Positions 34,131 through 43,265 of a DNA stretch of 64,000 nucleotides are shown here, in pieces. This DNA is from Candidatus Liberimonas magnetica. Its GTDB lineage: Bacteria > Elusimicrobiota > Endomicrobiia > Endomicrobiales > JAFGIL01. Both the position numbers and the translations under genes were made by a program. The first letter of the stretch is position 1. Each line of letters opens with the position of its first letter. Where the stretch lies: the NCBI GenBank assembly GCA_020523885.1, contig JAJAPY010000004.1, forward strand, positions 166,275 to 230,274, given 5' to 3'. Under the pieces are notes generated by a model. That model saw only the letters and a program-made list of their open reading frames with translations, did not search any database and was not told the DNA's origin.

Positions 34131-34325
34131 CTTGTCGATTACACAGATTTTATACAAAGATTACAATGATTATATAAGCGGTTTTGCCAGTGGAACCCCT
34201 CAGGAGCCGGGGGATTTCATGTCGCATGTTTAATCTGTGTAATCCTTCGACTTCGCTCAAGATGGTGAGTTTGTCGAACCATCGAAGTTAATAATCACCG
34301 TAATCATGTATAGGATTTTCAAATT
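34131..34325. repeat. composite intergenic repeat between MCP and CheR genes
   Basis: This 227-base gap carries two copies of the dispersed family: GATTACACAGATTTTATACA (34137-34156) followed by a CAATGATTATATAA block, and TAATCTGTGTAATCC (about 34229-34243) through AATAATCACCGTAATCATGTATAGGATTTTCAAATTCC (two blocks, 34281-34329). It also holds the block GGGGGATTTCATGTCGCATGT (34206-34226) shared with 37600-37620, and a dyad with GACTTCGCTC. No gene. Confidence 0.6.
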
Positions 34326-34338
34326 CCAATGCAATAAA

Positions 34339-36309
34339 TTACAATTGGAACTTATTTACTTCAAGCTTTAGGTTCTTGGACTGGTCGGCCATACCTTGAG
34401 CGTTATTTGCGATTTCTGTTATGGCGGCGGATTGTTCCTGTGTCCCGGCTGTAATTTCCTCTGCCGAAGCGGCGGTCTCTTCGGCAGTTGCAACTATTTG
34501 TTCAACCTGCAGGTTCATGTCTTTGATCGTTTCGACTATTTCGTTATAGCCTGTTTGCATTTTGTCTGCAAGCTCCAAAACGACCTTAGCTTCATCAAGG
34601 GATTCCTTGGAAGACGTTACGACGTTTTCCGTATCTGTTTGTATTTCCTTTATTATGTTGGATATTTTGTCCGCAGAACTGCTGGATGATTCTGCAAGTT
34701 TTCTAACCTCATCTGCGACTACTGCAAACCCGCGGCCTGCTTCACCGGCCCTGGCCGCTTCTATAGCGGCATTCAAGGCAAGCAAGTTTGTCTGATCAGC
34801 TATTTTTGTTATTAAACCGACTATTTCAGAGATCTCGTTCGACCTTTCGTTAAGTTTGCTTATCGAACGTCCGGTTGTTTCTATCGTATTCTGGACCGAG
34901 GCGAATTTTTCTATGACTTTTGATATATTTGAGCTCCCTGTATCCACGATCTTATTTGAATTCTGTACCATGATAGAAATCCCTTGGGCGCTTTTTGCCA
35001 CCTGATTGATGGCAGATGCTATCTGCTGGATCGAAGACTGTACCTGAGACATTGTCTGGTTTGCCTGTTTTGTCGTTTGAGCCATATTATTTGCGGAATG
35101 ATGTGTTGTATTAGACAGTTGCAGCACAGTACCGACAAGATTTTTTAAATTTGTGATCATTTTTGAAAATGCATTTGCCAGCACATCTTGAGTTGAATGT
35201 ACCGTTACATTGGTCTTGAGGTTGCCGTTAGCTATAGCTTCGGCAATGTTCGCAAGGTTTTTAAGATTTGAGGTCATTTGACTGAATGCCTCTCCAAGTT
35301 CACCGAATATTTGTATATCTAAAGCAGGGTTGTTTAAATCGTCATTGGCAATTCTTCTTGCCTGTATGGTTAATTTTCTCAATTCAGTCTGCATCCTGTC
35401 AAAGGCAACGGCCAGGTCGCCCTGAGATTTGACATCACCCATAGACGATGCCTGGGAAAGGTTCATTCCTGTTTTTATTTTTTCTTCCACAATATCTGCC
35501 CCTATTATCCCGCTTGCTATTAATTCCGCTCTTTTCACAAGTTCGCTTAGGCCCCGCAGCATCTGGTTAAATATTTGTGCAAGGTGCCCGAGCTCGTCAT
35601 TTGTTTTTACTTCGATTTCTTTCTGCGATAAATTGCCGTCTGCTATTTTTTTAGCCACCGACATTACCTCGTTTAAGGGCGTGATTAATACCTTTTGCAG
35701 CATAAAATAGAACAACAGGCTTCCTGCAAGAATAGTAATGATGCCGATCAAAAACGAAATGATTATTATATTATTTACCACTTTTGATATGGGTTTGGTT
35801 GAATACCCTGTTCTTAATATCCCGACTTTTTGGCCTGAGGCGATTATAGGGGCTACGGTCTCAAATATATCCTTCTTGGACGGATTTTGAAATATCCCTA
35901 ATTGTTCTTGGGACAATGCTGCTACCTCGAATGCAGTTTTATTTAGTAATTGCCCTTTAAATTCATTTTCTGTAGAAGTAATACACTTTCCGTCCTTAGC
36001 CAGTAAAATCGCATATTCAACATCCGAATCCGTTTTCTTTAATACTTCAAGCAGGCGGTTAAGCCTGTCGACTTCTCCTTCTGATACCATAATATCTCCA
36101 TAAGATATCGCCATCACGGAATCAGCACAGGCCGATGCGATGTTTGAGGTTACAATTTTAGATTTATTCTGTACGCCCTGGATCAAATATTGTTTTGATC
36201 TTGTAATGGTTAGACCTATTATGAGCAAAGGTATGGTTATCATAATTAAAAGAAAGTATCCGATGATTTTTTGATTAATGCCTGCTTTCTTTAACATAAA
36301 CAATTCCAT
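34339..36309 (-). CDS. methyl-accepting chemotaxis protein
   Basis: 656 residues. TM1 is about 16-35; a periplasmic sensor region of about 145 residues (36-180, single-Cache size) is followed by TM2 (181-203) and HAMP (205-260). Two further HAMP-like segments appear to follow (about 280-385) before the signalling domain. The hairpin tip ([24 protein letters not shown], around 515-540) is canonical, and [15 protein letters not shown] precedes it. Several Glu/Gln methylation-type sites are visible. GGAGG with 8-base spacing supports the start. The ligand is not predictable. Confidence 0.93.
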   Translation of the reverse strand: MELFMLKKAGINQKIIGYFLLIMITIPLLIIGLTITRSKQYLIQGVQNKSKIVTSNIASACADSVMAISYGDIMVSEGEVDRLNRLLEVLKKTDSDVEYAILLAKDGKCITSTENEFKGQLLNKTAFEVAALSQEQLGIFQNPSKKDIFETVAPIIASGQKVGILRTGYSTKPISKVVNNIIIISFLIGIITILAGSLLFYFMLQKVLITPLNEVMSVAKKIADGNLSQKEIEVKTNDELGHLAQIFNQMLRGLSELVKRAELIASGIIGADIVEEKIKTGMNLSQASSMGDVKSQGDLAVAFDRMQTELRKLTIQARRIANDDLNNPALDIQIFGELGEAFSQMTSNLKNLANIAEAIANGNLKTNVTVHSTQDVLANAFSKMITNLKNLVGTVLQLSNTTHHSANNMAQTTKQANQTMSQVQSSIQQIASAINQVAKSAQGISIMVQNSNKIVDTGSSNISKVIEKFASVQNTIETTGRSISKLNERSNEISEIVGLITKIADQTNLLALNAAIEAARAGEAGRGFAVVADEVRKLAESSSSSADKISNIIKEIQTDTENVVTSSKESLDEAKVVLELADKMQTGYNEIVETIKDMNLQVEQIVATAEETAASAEEITAGTQEQSAAITEIANNAQGMADQSKNLKLEVNKFQL

Positions 36310-36348
36310 AAACGAACCTCCATGTTTGATTATTTTGTTTCCTAAGTA

Positions 36349-36412
36349 TGAATTTTAAAATCCTGTACTTGATTGCAATCTTTATGTAAAATCTGTGTAG
36401 ACAAGTTTCCTA
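36349..36412. repeat. dispersed intergenic repeat copy
   Basis: GAATTTTAAAATCCTGTACTTGATTGCAATC and TAAAATCTGTGTAGACAAG parallel the copies at 16295-16361 and 34131-34325. The copy lies between the MCP and CheW genes, inside the probable operon. Confidence 0.5.
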
Positions 36413-36417
36413 AGGTA

Positions 36418-36924
36418 TTACTTTGTTTCATTTTGTTCTGTATTTACTTTTTCTTTCTTTGAAAGCTGTTCGATGGCAACTTTTTCTATCTCACTTAGAA
36501 GTTTTTCAACGTTAAGAAGTATTATCAGCCTTTTTTCCATTTTACCGACTCCTGACAGGTATTCAGCATCTATCGATGATATAGTCGGAGGCATTGGGTC
36601 TATTTTGTCTTCCGGGAGATTTATGACTTCAGAAACCCCGTCCACCACCAGGCCGACTGTCTGATCCGTTGTGGTTGCTACAATGATGCGGGTTTTATCG
36701 GTATCAGATTTGTATTGGAGCTTAAAACGTTTTCTTAAATCAATTGCGGGTATTATTTTTCCTCTTAAATTTATTACTCCTTCTATAAAATCAGGCATTC
36801 CAGGGATAAATGTAATGGCGGGTTTAAGTATTACTTCTTGTATTTGAGTTATAGTGACACCATATTCTTCGTCAGCCAGATAAAAAGCCACTAACTTGCG
36901 ATAGTTAGTTTTTGCTTGTGGCAT
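36418..36924 (-). CDS. cheW: CheW-type chemotaxis coupling protein
   Basis: 168 residues from the ATG at 36924. The longer frame starts at a TTG inside the GGAGG that serves this ATG at 5-base spacing, so I take the shorter one. Typical CheW sequence: LVAFYLADEEYGVTITQIQEVI, then PDFIEGVINLRGKIIPAIDLRKRF and VDGVSEVINL. It tethers receptors to a CheA kinase, which is not encoded here. First gene of the minus-strand chemosensory cluster. Confidence 0.92.
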   Translation of the reverse strand: MPQAKTNYRKLVAFYLADEEYGVTITQIQEVILKPAITFIPGMPDFIEGVINLRGKIIPAIDLRKRFKLQYKSDTDKTRIIVATTTDQTVGLVVDGVSEVINLPEDKIDPMPPTISSIDAEYLSGVGKMEKRLIILLNVEKLLSEIEKVAIEQLSKKEKVNTEQNETK

Positions 36925-37857
36925 AACTTCCTCCAATTACCAAAAAGAAACATATAAAATAAATATTACTTGACTGCATTAAGAATAATAATGATTCATA
37001 GCTGTCCAAATTAAGTGTCATACCCCGCGAAAGCGGGTATCCAGAAATTAAAACTTTTGTCGATAGGGATTCCTGCTCCCCGATTAAGACTTTCGAGGAC
37101 AAGTTTCGCAGGAATGACAGAAAATGTTATTTCAAATCCAAAAAGTACTTTTCGACACAGTCTGCTGGCCAATTTGGACAGACATGATAATGATTATATT
37201 ATATTTCTATCATTATTGTCAATACTTTTAGAAAAAATATTTAACTATTGCTATTTACCATATAACACCTTTAATTACTATTTTCTGTTATCTAGTGTCT
37301 ATTGTTGTTATTAATGGAAAGACAACAAAAATAATATTTTTAAATATGTATTAACTAATATCAATTGCCATATTTTGCTATTTTTTACATCAATTTAGTT
37401 TATAAAATAGTGCTTGCTTTTATTGCCGAAATTACGATATAGCCGAAAAAGAAGTAGATACCACAGTAAAATGACCCTATACGAAAGTTTAGAGTTGTTT
37501 CTCAACGTTAGTGGAGCCCCTCCGGCAGGAGACGGAGGCTCCTTTAATAACGCGACCTACTGCGACATCATCTGCATTCATCCCCCGACAGGAAGTCGGG
37601 GGATTTCATGTCGCATGTATTAACGAAAAAGAAAGAAAAAACGATGTATAATAATGCTTTTCGCCAAAACTAGGCCCACACTATACCTACTACAACACAA
37701 TTAAGTAAAATTTCTCTCTTTCTAAAAACGGAATTCTTTACTTTAGCTTGAAAGAAGTTTTAAACACCTTGACTAAAAATATTTTTTTTGATACTATACA
37801 ATCATTAAATTCTTTTATGTCATTCTTCTTGACTTTGTTTTCATAGAAGGTATTAGA
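36925..37857. repeat. 930-base intergenic region with three palindromic repeat units
   Basis: No coding gene is convincing here. Contents: 37018-37123, a repeat beginning with CCCGCGAAAGCGGG and closed by the inverted pair GATTCCTGC / GCAGGAATGAC; 37510-37554, a copy of the GGAGCCCCTCCGGCAGGAG...GGCTCCT family; 37561-37616, a two-step hairpin TGCGACAT / ATGTCGCA enclosing CCCCCGAC-AGGAA-GTCGGGGG. The remainder is very A/T-rich, with the divergent promoters for CheW and the binding protein presumably within it. Confidence 0.6.
37769..37797 (+). promoter_or_regulatory. sigma-70 promoter of the binding-protein gene
   Basis: TTGACT, a 17-base spacer and TACTAT, 60 bases before the start codon at 37858. 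Confidence 0.65.
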
Positions 37858-38769
37858 ATGAAATATTTAGCAATTGTTTTATTTATTTTTGTCTTTTTTT
37901 TCTCTACCCCGCTATATTCTGCTGAAACGGTTATTGCCTGTATTGTATCAGCTGAATTTCAAGCGTATAATGATGCTATAAACGGATTTAAACAGTCTTT
38001 ACGGGATTCAGGTATTACACCTAAATTGTCAATATATAATATAAAAGACAGAGGTAAAGAATCAGTCCTTACAGACATAAAAACCGCAAAACCAGCCCTG
38101 GTCTTAGTTTTAGGGAATGAATCATTAGAAATTGCGATCTCGGAACTCTCAAGCTTCCCGGTAGTTTTTTGTATGGTCACCAACTATGCCAGATCCAACG
38201 ACTCTGCAACCGGCGTACTAATGGATATCACGCCTGAAACAAGATTAAAAGAAATCAAAAAGATACTGCCCGGTACAAAAAATATCGGGATCTTATATAC
38301 ATCCGAATCAGCTGCATCTGTGACAAAAATAACACAGGCGGCAGATAAGCTCAATTTAACGGTTGTGGCTAAAGAAGTAAAAAATACAAATGAATTTGGA
38401 ACACAATTGAAATCATTAATTGAACAAATCAATTGTTTCCTGATACTACCGGATATTAAACTGTATAATTCTCAAATAATAAAATTCTTATTAATCAACA
38501 CTATTGCACAAAAAATACCTGTTATCGGCCTTTCAAGATTTTATACAAAATCAGGTGCTTTGTTATCAATAGAACCCGACTATACCAGTTTAGGCAAACA
38601 AACAGGCCAGCTTGCAAACCGTATTATTAAAGGCGAATCACCAAAAAACATTGATATTGAATACCCAAACAAAATAGTATTTTCTTTGAATCAAAACACG
38701 GCAAAAACGATCGGGCTTACGATCCAGGACAGTATTATAAAAGAAGCCGTTGAAGTCTTTCAACAATGA
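37858..38769 (+). CDS. periplasmic substrate-binding protein of the ABC_sub_bind (TrpX-like) family
   Basis: 303 residues; signal peptide about 1-21 (MKYLAIVLFIFVFFFSTPLYS). The two-lobed fold of the family is readable: VIACIVSAEFQAYNDAINGFKQSL, KPALVLVLGNESLEIA, FCMVTNY, LPGTKNIGILYTSE, LILPD-type segment (FLILPDIKLYNSQI), IPVIGLS and GALLSIEPDYTSLGKQTGQLANRI. No permease or ATPase gene follows. Instead CheY and receiver-containing genes follow on the same strand, so it may supply a periplasmic input to signalling. That link is inferred from position. Confidence 0.85.
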   Translation: MKYLAIVLFIFVFFFSTPLYSAETVIACIVSAEFQAYNDAINGFKQSLRDSGITPKLSIYNIKDRGKESVLTDIKTAKPALVLVLGNESLEIAISELSSFPVVFCMVTNYARSNDSATGVLMDITPETRLKEIKKILPGTKNIGILYTSESAASVTKITQAADKLNLTVVAKEVKNTNEFGTQLKSLIEQINCFLILPDIKLYNSQIIKFLLINTIAQKIPVIGLSRFYTKSGALLSIEPDYTSLGKQTGQLANRIIKGESPKNIDIEYPNKIVFSLNQNTAKTIGLTIQDSIIKEAVEVFQQ

Positions 38770-38856
38770 AAAAAACTTAATCCCTCGGTAAGGAGGCAAT
38801 GAGTTTTTCAGTGCCCCATAAATATACCCAAAAAAAACATTTACGAGGTATTTAAA

Positions 38857-39219
38857 ATGCCAAAAGTCCTAGTTGCTGATGACTCAGAAATGATGAGGAA
38901 GATAGCAAAGATGTCCATCACAAAGGCCGGGCACCTGGTTTTTGAGGCTGCAAATGGGATTGAAGCCGTAGACAGCGCATTACAAAACCTTCCTGATATA
39001 ATTTTGCTTGATGCAGAAATGCCTGAAATGGACGGATGGGAAGCCTGCAAAAACATTAGAAAAAACCCGCAAACTGCAAAAATACCGGTTGTTATGTGCA
39101 CAGGCAATGATCTTAGCGAAGAAAAAGAACTACTTACTGAAGCAGGAGCAAATGATTATATAACAAAACCATATAACCAGGTACTGTTGATCGAAAAAAT
39201 ATCGAAATTGCTTGGTTAG
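38857..39219 (+). CDS. single-domain response regulator (CheY-like)
   Basis: 120 residues: a receiver domain and nothing else. ADDSEMMRKIA holds the acidic pair (Asp8, Asp9), LLDAEMPEMDGWEAC the phospho-acceptor (about Asp52), VVMCTGND the Thr switch and YITKPY the Lys. GAGG lies 8 bases upstream. It starts 87 bases after the binding-protein gene and 20 bases before the first receiver-propeller gene. It could be the output of the CheA/Hpt system or a relay to the neighbouring receivers. Confidence 0.92.
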   Translation: MPKVLVADDSEMMRKIAKMSITKAGHLVFEAANGIEAVDSALQNLPDIILLDAEMPEMDGWEACKNIRKNPQTAKIPVVMCTGNDLSEEKELLTEAGANDYITKPYNQVLLIEKISKLLG

Positions 39220-39239
39220 TATAAGGCGGATAAAGACCT

Positions 39240-40457
39240 ATGGCAAAAATACTGGTAATGGATGATGAGTCTTCTTTAAGGGATATTTTGGCAAGTACGT
39301 TAAAGTCCATGGGGCATGAGGTCGTAACTGCAGAAGACGGCCGGCAGGCAATTGAAATAGCAAAAAGAGATCTGCCAGAGATTGCTTTGCTTGACATACA
39401 GGTGCCCGATATGGACGGGATAGAGGTTTTAAGAGAACTTAAAAAACTAAACCAGGATATCAGAGGCATAATCTTGTCCGGTTCCGCAGACGTTGATATT
39501 GCTGTATCAACCATAAAACAAGGCGCTTCAGATTTCATCAGCAAACCTTTTAAAATAGATGAGGTTAAAACCATTGTAGAAAAAGTCCTCAAATCAAAAC
39601 CCCGCCCTATGTCTTCTGCTCCGGCACCCACAGCACAGCCGGCTGCCTCCCAGGTTAAAACAACATCCGGTAAAGCAGGCTCATCCGTAACTGCAGACGC
39701 GATTTTTAAAAAACTAAAATCAAAAAAACTAATGATGCCTGGCCTGTCATTTGCAGCACTTCTGTTTATCATTCTTTTAGGCAAAGGACTTTTTAAAACA
39801 CCAACATTACAAGAATATAGTGTTCCATACTTAAACCCGACAGGCATGTGCTATATTAAGCCGAATTTATGGGTGAGCGACTGGGTAACAGGCAACATAT
39901 ATAAACATAAAATAGGTGATAAATTATCGATATTATCCGTGTATAAAACAGCAGACACCCAGCCTTCGGGGCTGGCTTTTACGGGAGACAATATTTGGTC
40001 ATGTAACTCCATCGAACAAAAGATCTATAAACATAATATCGACGATTCTCTTACTATTAAGGCAATTTATGCCAGCCCGAACAGCAGCCCTGCTGGGATG
40101 TACTTTGACGGCGTAAATTTATGGGTCTTAGACAGCAATACGACCAAGGTTTATAAATACAAGATCGATAATAACTTATCTGTAACCGGAGTTTATGACA
40201 GCCCCGCTCCAAACCCTTGCGGTATGTTCCGCAACGGAGAATATTTTTACATCGGGGATTACAAGACTGCAAGGGTATTTAAAGTTTCTGTTAAGGATTT
40301 TACCGTAAGCGATGTCTATTCTATTCAAATATTTTCCGATATGAAATACAAGCTTTCCAGTATGACTTGGGACGGGAAGAATATATGGGCAGCAGCCGAT
40401 GAAAAAGGGAAGATATTCTGTTTATCTTTTGATGCTTTGAAACCTATAAAGTTCTGA
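39240..40457 (+). CDS. receiver domain - TM helix - extracytoplasmic beta-propeller protein (copy 1)
   Basis: 405 residues. Residues 1-120 are a receiver with acceptor Asp52 (LLDIQVPDMDG), Ser/Thr switch (IILSGSAD) and SKPFK Lys; 121-160 is a Pro/Ala-rich linker; about 165-181 is a single TM helix (SFAALLFIILLGKGLF region). Residues 190-405 contain repeats of the NHL/Vgb-like propeller type (NLWVSDWVTGNIYKHKIGDKLSI, NIWSCNSIEQKIYKHNIDDSLTI, NLWVLDSNTTKVYKYKIDNNLSV). The propeller should lie outside the cytoplasmic membrane, so a cytoplasmic phosphorylation switch is joined to an external domain. I do not know a named family with this order. A paralog follows. Confidence 0.85.
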   Translation: MAKILVMDDESSLRDILASTLKSMGHEVVTAEDGRQAIEIAKRDLPEIALLDIQVPDMDGIEVLRELKKLNQDIRGIILSGSADVDIAVSTIKQGASDFISKPFKIDEVKTIVEKVLKSKPRPMSSAPAPTAQPAASQVKTTSGKAGSSVTADAIFKKLKSKKLMMPGLSFAALLFIILLGKGLFKTPTLQEYSVPYLNPTGMCYIKPNLWVSDWVTGNIYKHKIGDKLSILSVYKTADTQPSGLAFTGDNIWSCNSIEQKIYKHNIDDSLTIKAIYASPNSSPAGMYFDGVNLWVLDSNTTKVYKYKIDNNLSVTGVYDSPAPNPCGMFRNGEYFYIGDYKTARVFKVSVKDFTVSDVYSIQIFSDMKYKLSSMTWDGKNIWAAADEKGKIFCLSFDALKPIKF

Positions 40458-40559
40458 CCTGTTCAAATAAAATCCATATCATTTTACAAATTATTTGGTG
40501 TTTAAAATTATCTCTGAGTCTTTCTACCAATATTATACAGCTGTATAGGAATACAAACA

Positions 40560-41762
40560 ATGGCAAAAGTGCTGGTTATCGATGACGAACAAGGGATGCG
40601 CCAGGTAACTGCGAAAATACTCTTGCAGAAAGGACATAATGTCTTACAAGCTGAAGACGGTATGTCAGCAAAGCAAATCTTTGAAAATGAAACCCTGGAC
40701 CTGGTCCTTTTGGATATACGTTTACCGGATATGGACGGGGTTGAGGTCCTGTCCGAAATAAAACAAATAAAACCCGACCTTCCGGTCATTATGCTCTCCG
40801 GCTTTGGCGATGTTGAAACCGCAGTCGAGCTCGTACGGCAGGGCGCTTTCGATTATGTTTCAAAACCGTACAAAGTTGACAAGCTGTTAAGTTTGGTAGA
40901 AAATGCCTTAGGGCAAGGCAATACAACTGGCAGCGGCGGCAAAACCGACGTTGAAAAAAATACCCAGCAAAAACCTGCAGCAGATAAAATATCCATTAAA
41001 CAAGATATAAAAAAGACCGCAATAAAACCTCCCCTGCTATTTGCCGTTATGGCGGCATTTATCTTATTGTCGGGCGGATTTTTTTCCTTTAAATTCCTGT
41101 TTAATAGACCTGTGCCGGAAAAGGAGTTTTCCATTCCTTATTCAAACCCGTCTGCAATTTGTTTTTATGGTGAAAACCTGTGGGTCAGTGACCTGATGGA
41201 AGAATCTATCTATAAGCACTCTATGGACGATAAATTATCCATAATCGTTGCCTATAAGCTTGCCGGTATACAGGTCAACGGCATTGCCTGTGACGGCAAT
41301 TATCTATGGACATGTAATTCTTTTGATCAAAAGATCCGTAAGCATAAATTAGATTATAACCTGTCGGTCGTTTCTACTTACAATGCCACGGGACTTAGTA
41401 TTTCCGGTATTTATTTTGACGGCACGAGCCTTTGGTCCATAGATTTTCAGCAGGGAAAGATAAATAAACATAAAATAGATGATTTAAGTATAGTGAATAC
41501 TTATAGGAGCCCTGCCGCAAATCCCTGCGGCATGTTTAAAAAAGGCGGGAGTTTTTACGTTGTGGATGCGGGTTCGAACAGAATATATAAAGTGAAAGGA
41601 AGTAATTTTTCTCTGGAGGCTGTTTATACCCTTGATAAATTCAAAAACAGCAGATACCACATAACAGCGATGGCTTTTGACGGCAAATCAATCTGGCTGT
41701 GCGCAAGCGGCATTCAAACAATATTCCGTTGTCCTTTAACTAGTTTAAAGCCTGCCGATTAA
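40560..41762 (+). CDS. receiver domain - TM helix - extracytoplasmic beta-propeller protein (copy 2)
   Basis: 400 residues with the same architecture: receiver 1-118 (Asp52 in LLDIRLPDMDG, SGFGD switch, SKPYK), a linker, a TM helix about 158-179 (LLFAVMAAFILLSGGFFSFKF region), then propeller repeats (NLWVSDLMEESIYKHSMDDKLSI, YLWTCNSFDQKIRKHKLDYNLSV, SLWSIDFQQGKINKHKIDDLSI, FYVVDAGSNRIYKVKG). It lies 102 bases after copy 1; the propellers align blade by blade while linkers differ, indicating an old tandem duplication. It converges with the histidine kinase gene, with 13 bases between stop codons. Confidence 0.85.
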   Translation: MAKVLVIDDEQGMRQVTAKILLQKGHNVLQAEDGMSAKQIFENETLDLVLLDIRLPDMDGVEVLSEIKQIKPDLPVIMLSGFGDVETAVELVRQGAFDYVSKPYKVDKLLSLVENALGQGNTTGSGGKTDVEKNTQQKPAADKISIKQDIKKTAIKPPLLFAVMAAFILLSGGFFSFKFLFNRPVPEKEFSIPYSNPSAICFYGENLWVSDLMEESIYKHSMDDKLSIIVAYKLAGIQVNGIACDGNYLWTCNSFDQKIRKHKLDYNLSVVSTYNATGLSISGIYFDGTSLWSIDFQQGKINKHKIDDLSIVNTYRSPAANPCGMFKKGGSFYVVDAGSNRIYKVKGSNFSLEAVYTLDKFKNSRYHITAMAFDGKSIWLCASGIQTIFRCPLTSLKPAD

Positions 41763-41775
41763 CTATAATAGCTTT

Positions 41776-43155
41776 TCATGCCTTTTTTTCCAGCGGTAAA
41801 CTTTCCTTTTTCGGTTCTATAAATAGATTTATAACAACCGTTGTACCTTTGCCTTTAACACTTTCTATTTGAAGAGTCCCTTTGTGCAGATTAATTATTC
41901 TTTTTGCGGCGGTCAGGCTCAAGCCCTTCCTGCCTTTTTTTGTAGAAAAGTAAGGCTGGAATATTTTTTTGATATGCGTCTCTGAAATACCCGTACCGGT
42001 ATCCGCTATTTTAGCGGTTATCATTTCATTGTTCTCATCAAAATTTGTAAACAAAGTCAGCTGGCCTCCTTCAGGCATAGCCTCAAGCGAGTTCTGCAGC
42101 AAATAGCCAACAGCCTCATTAAGCAGGTTCTTATCTCCGTCAAAAACATTTATTTTTGTCCCAAATTCTTTTTTTATTGAAACATTTTGTATTTTGAATT
42201 TATTCTCAAATGACTGCAGGTTTTCTTCTAAAAGTTCATTAATATCAAGTTTCTTTATGCTCATCTCAGGTATTCTTGCAAATTTCAGGAACTCTTCTAT
42301 CGAACCGAGCATGTCCTGAACATTGGTATCGACTATTTTCAGCTGTTCTTCCATCTCGTCTTCCATTTTATAATTAGAGATACACAGCTGGATCGTACCG
42401 GACATGATGCCCAGGTAATTACGCACCCGATGGGCAAACCCTCTTGCCAGGTCTTCTAATATTACAAAATGCTCTTTTTCCCTGTCTTTTAAACTCTTGA
42501 GGCGATTATCCATAAAAGATGACATCTGGCTCAGTTCTTTTTCTACCTTTTGCCATCTTTCTTTTTCAACTGCAAGATAGATTTCTTTTTCCTGTAAAGC
42601 TTTTGCCACCTCGGCCTTTTCAGCTTCGATTTTTTCAAGGCGGGCTTTTATCTTTTCTTCGGCTTCCTTTACAGCCTCATTCTGCACCCTTATATCTATA
42701 TGCTCCTGTACAGCTTTGCCTGCAGGCAGTACGCTTATCCCTGAAACTTCGCTAAGCTGGGATTTCAGGTCTTTGTTCTCTTTTTCAAGAGATTCAAACT
42801 TTGTTTCCCACTGGAACCTTGCCTTATCAAGAGAAGTTTCTATTTCTTTGGTCTTGAGCCTGTCTTCCAGTAAAAGCTTTTCCTGTTCCCATCTATTTTC
42901 AAGGTTCTTTAATTGCCAGGAAAGTTCTTTTATAAGCATCTCATGGTTTTGAGTCTGTGTTTGGAGCGATTTCTTTTCGTCTTCCTTGGTCTCAAGCTTA
43001 CGCTGCCAGAGCATCTGCTCTTCGTCGTAACGCCTTTTCCAGAAATCTGCGACGCTGATGGCATCTACAACCTGCATCATCTCAGAATCTACTGGCATTT
43101 CTGTTTGTATTTTTTGCAGTTCTTCCTGTACCCAATCCCATGCATCTTCTACCAT
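41776..43155 (-). CDS. cytoplasmic histidine kinase with long coiled-coil N-terminus
   Basis: 459 residues and no TM segment. Residues about 35-230 are a nearly continuous coiled coil (heptads rich in Lys, Glu, Gln, Leu). The H-box FAHRVRNYLGIM (His242) starts the dimerisation domain, and about 340-450 is the ATPase: N-box LLQNSLEAM, G1 IADTGTGIS, F-box IFQPYFST, G2 KGLSLTAAKRI. No PAS, GAF or receiver domain is recognisable; the sensor, if any, is the coiled coil or a partner protein. The partners most likely on position are the receivers at 38857-41762. Confidence 0.88.
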   Translation of the reverse strand: MVEDAWDWVQEELQKIQTEMPVDSEMMQVVDAISVADFWKRRYDEEQMLWQRKLETKEDEKKSLQTQTQNHEMLIKELSWQLKNLENRWEQEKLLLEDRLKTKEIETSLDKARFQWETKFESLEKENKDLKSQLSEVSGISVLPAGKAVQEHIDIRVQNEAVKEAEEKIKARLEKIEAEKAEVAKALQEKEIYLAVEKERWQKVEKELSQMSSFMDNRLKSLKDREKEHFVILEDLARGFAHRVRNYLGIMSGTIQLCISNYKMEDEMEEQLKIVDTNVQDMLGSIEEFLKFARIPEMSIKKLDINELLEENLQSFENKFKIQNVSIKKEFGTKINVFDGDKNLLNEAVGYLLQNSLEAMPEGGQLTLFTNFDENNEMITAKIADTGTGISETHIKKIFQPYFSTKKGRKGLSLTAAKRIINLHKGTLQIESVKGKGTTVVINLFIEPKKESLPLEKKA

Positions 43156-43183
43156 ATTTTTACCTCATTATTAGAGAGCGTTC

Positions 43184-43265
43184 AGCGTAGAGCGTATAGC
43201 GGATAGTCACAAAACAAATTATAATTTTGGTTTTCCTATACGCTAAACGCTATCCGCTCTACGCT
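43184..43265. repeat. large imperfect hairpin between LysM protein and kinase genes
   Basis: AGCGTAGAGCGTATAGCGGATAG (two halves: 43184-43194, 43195-43206) is complementary to CGCTATCCGCTCTACGCT at 43248-43265 with an internal 5-base gap, and to part of 43236-43248. It could end or process the minus-strand transcript after the LysM gene. It has no T run. Confidence 0.45.

Noticed and set aside
43184-43265. CRISPR-like short repeat array
   Set aside because: The TAGCG-type repeats are arms of one hairpin, without regular spacers; no CRISPR array or cas gene was seen in the window.
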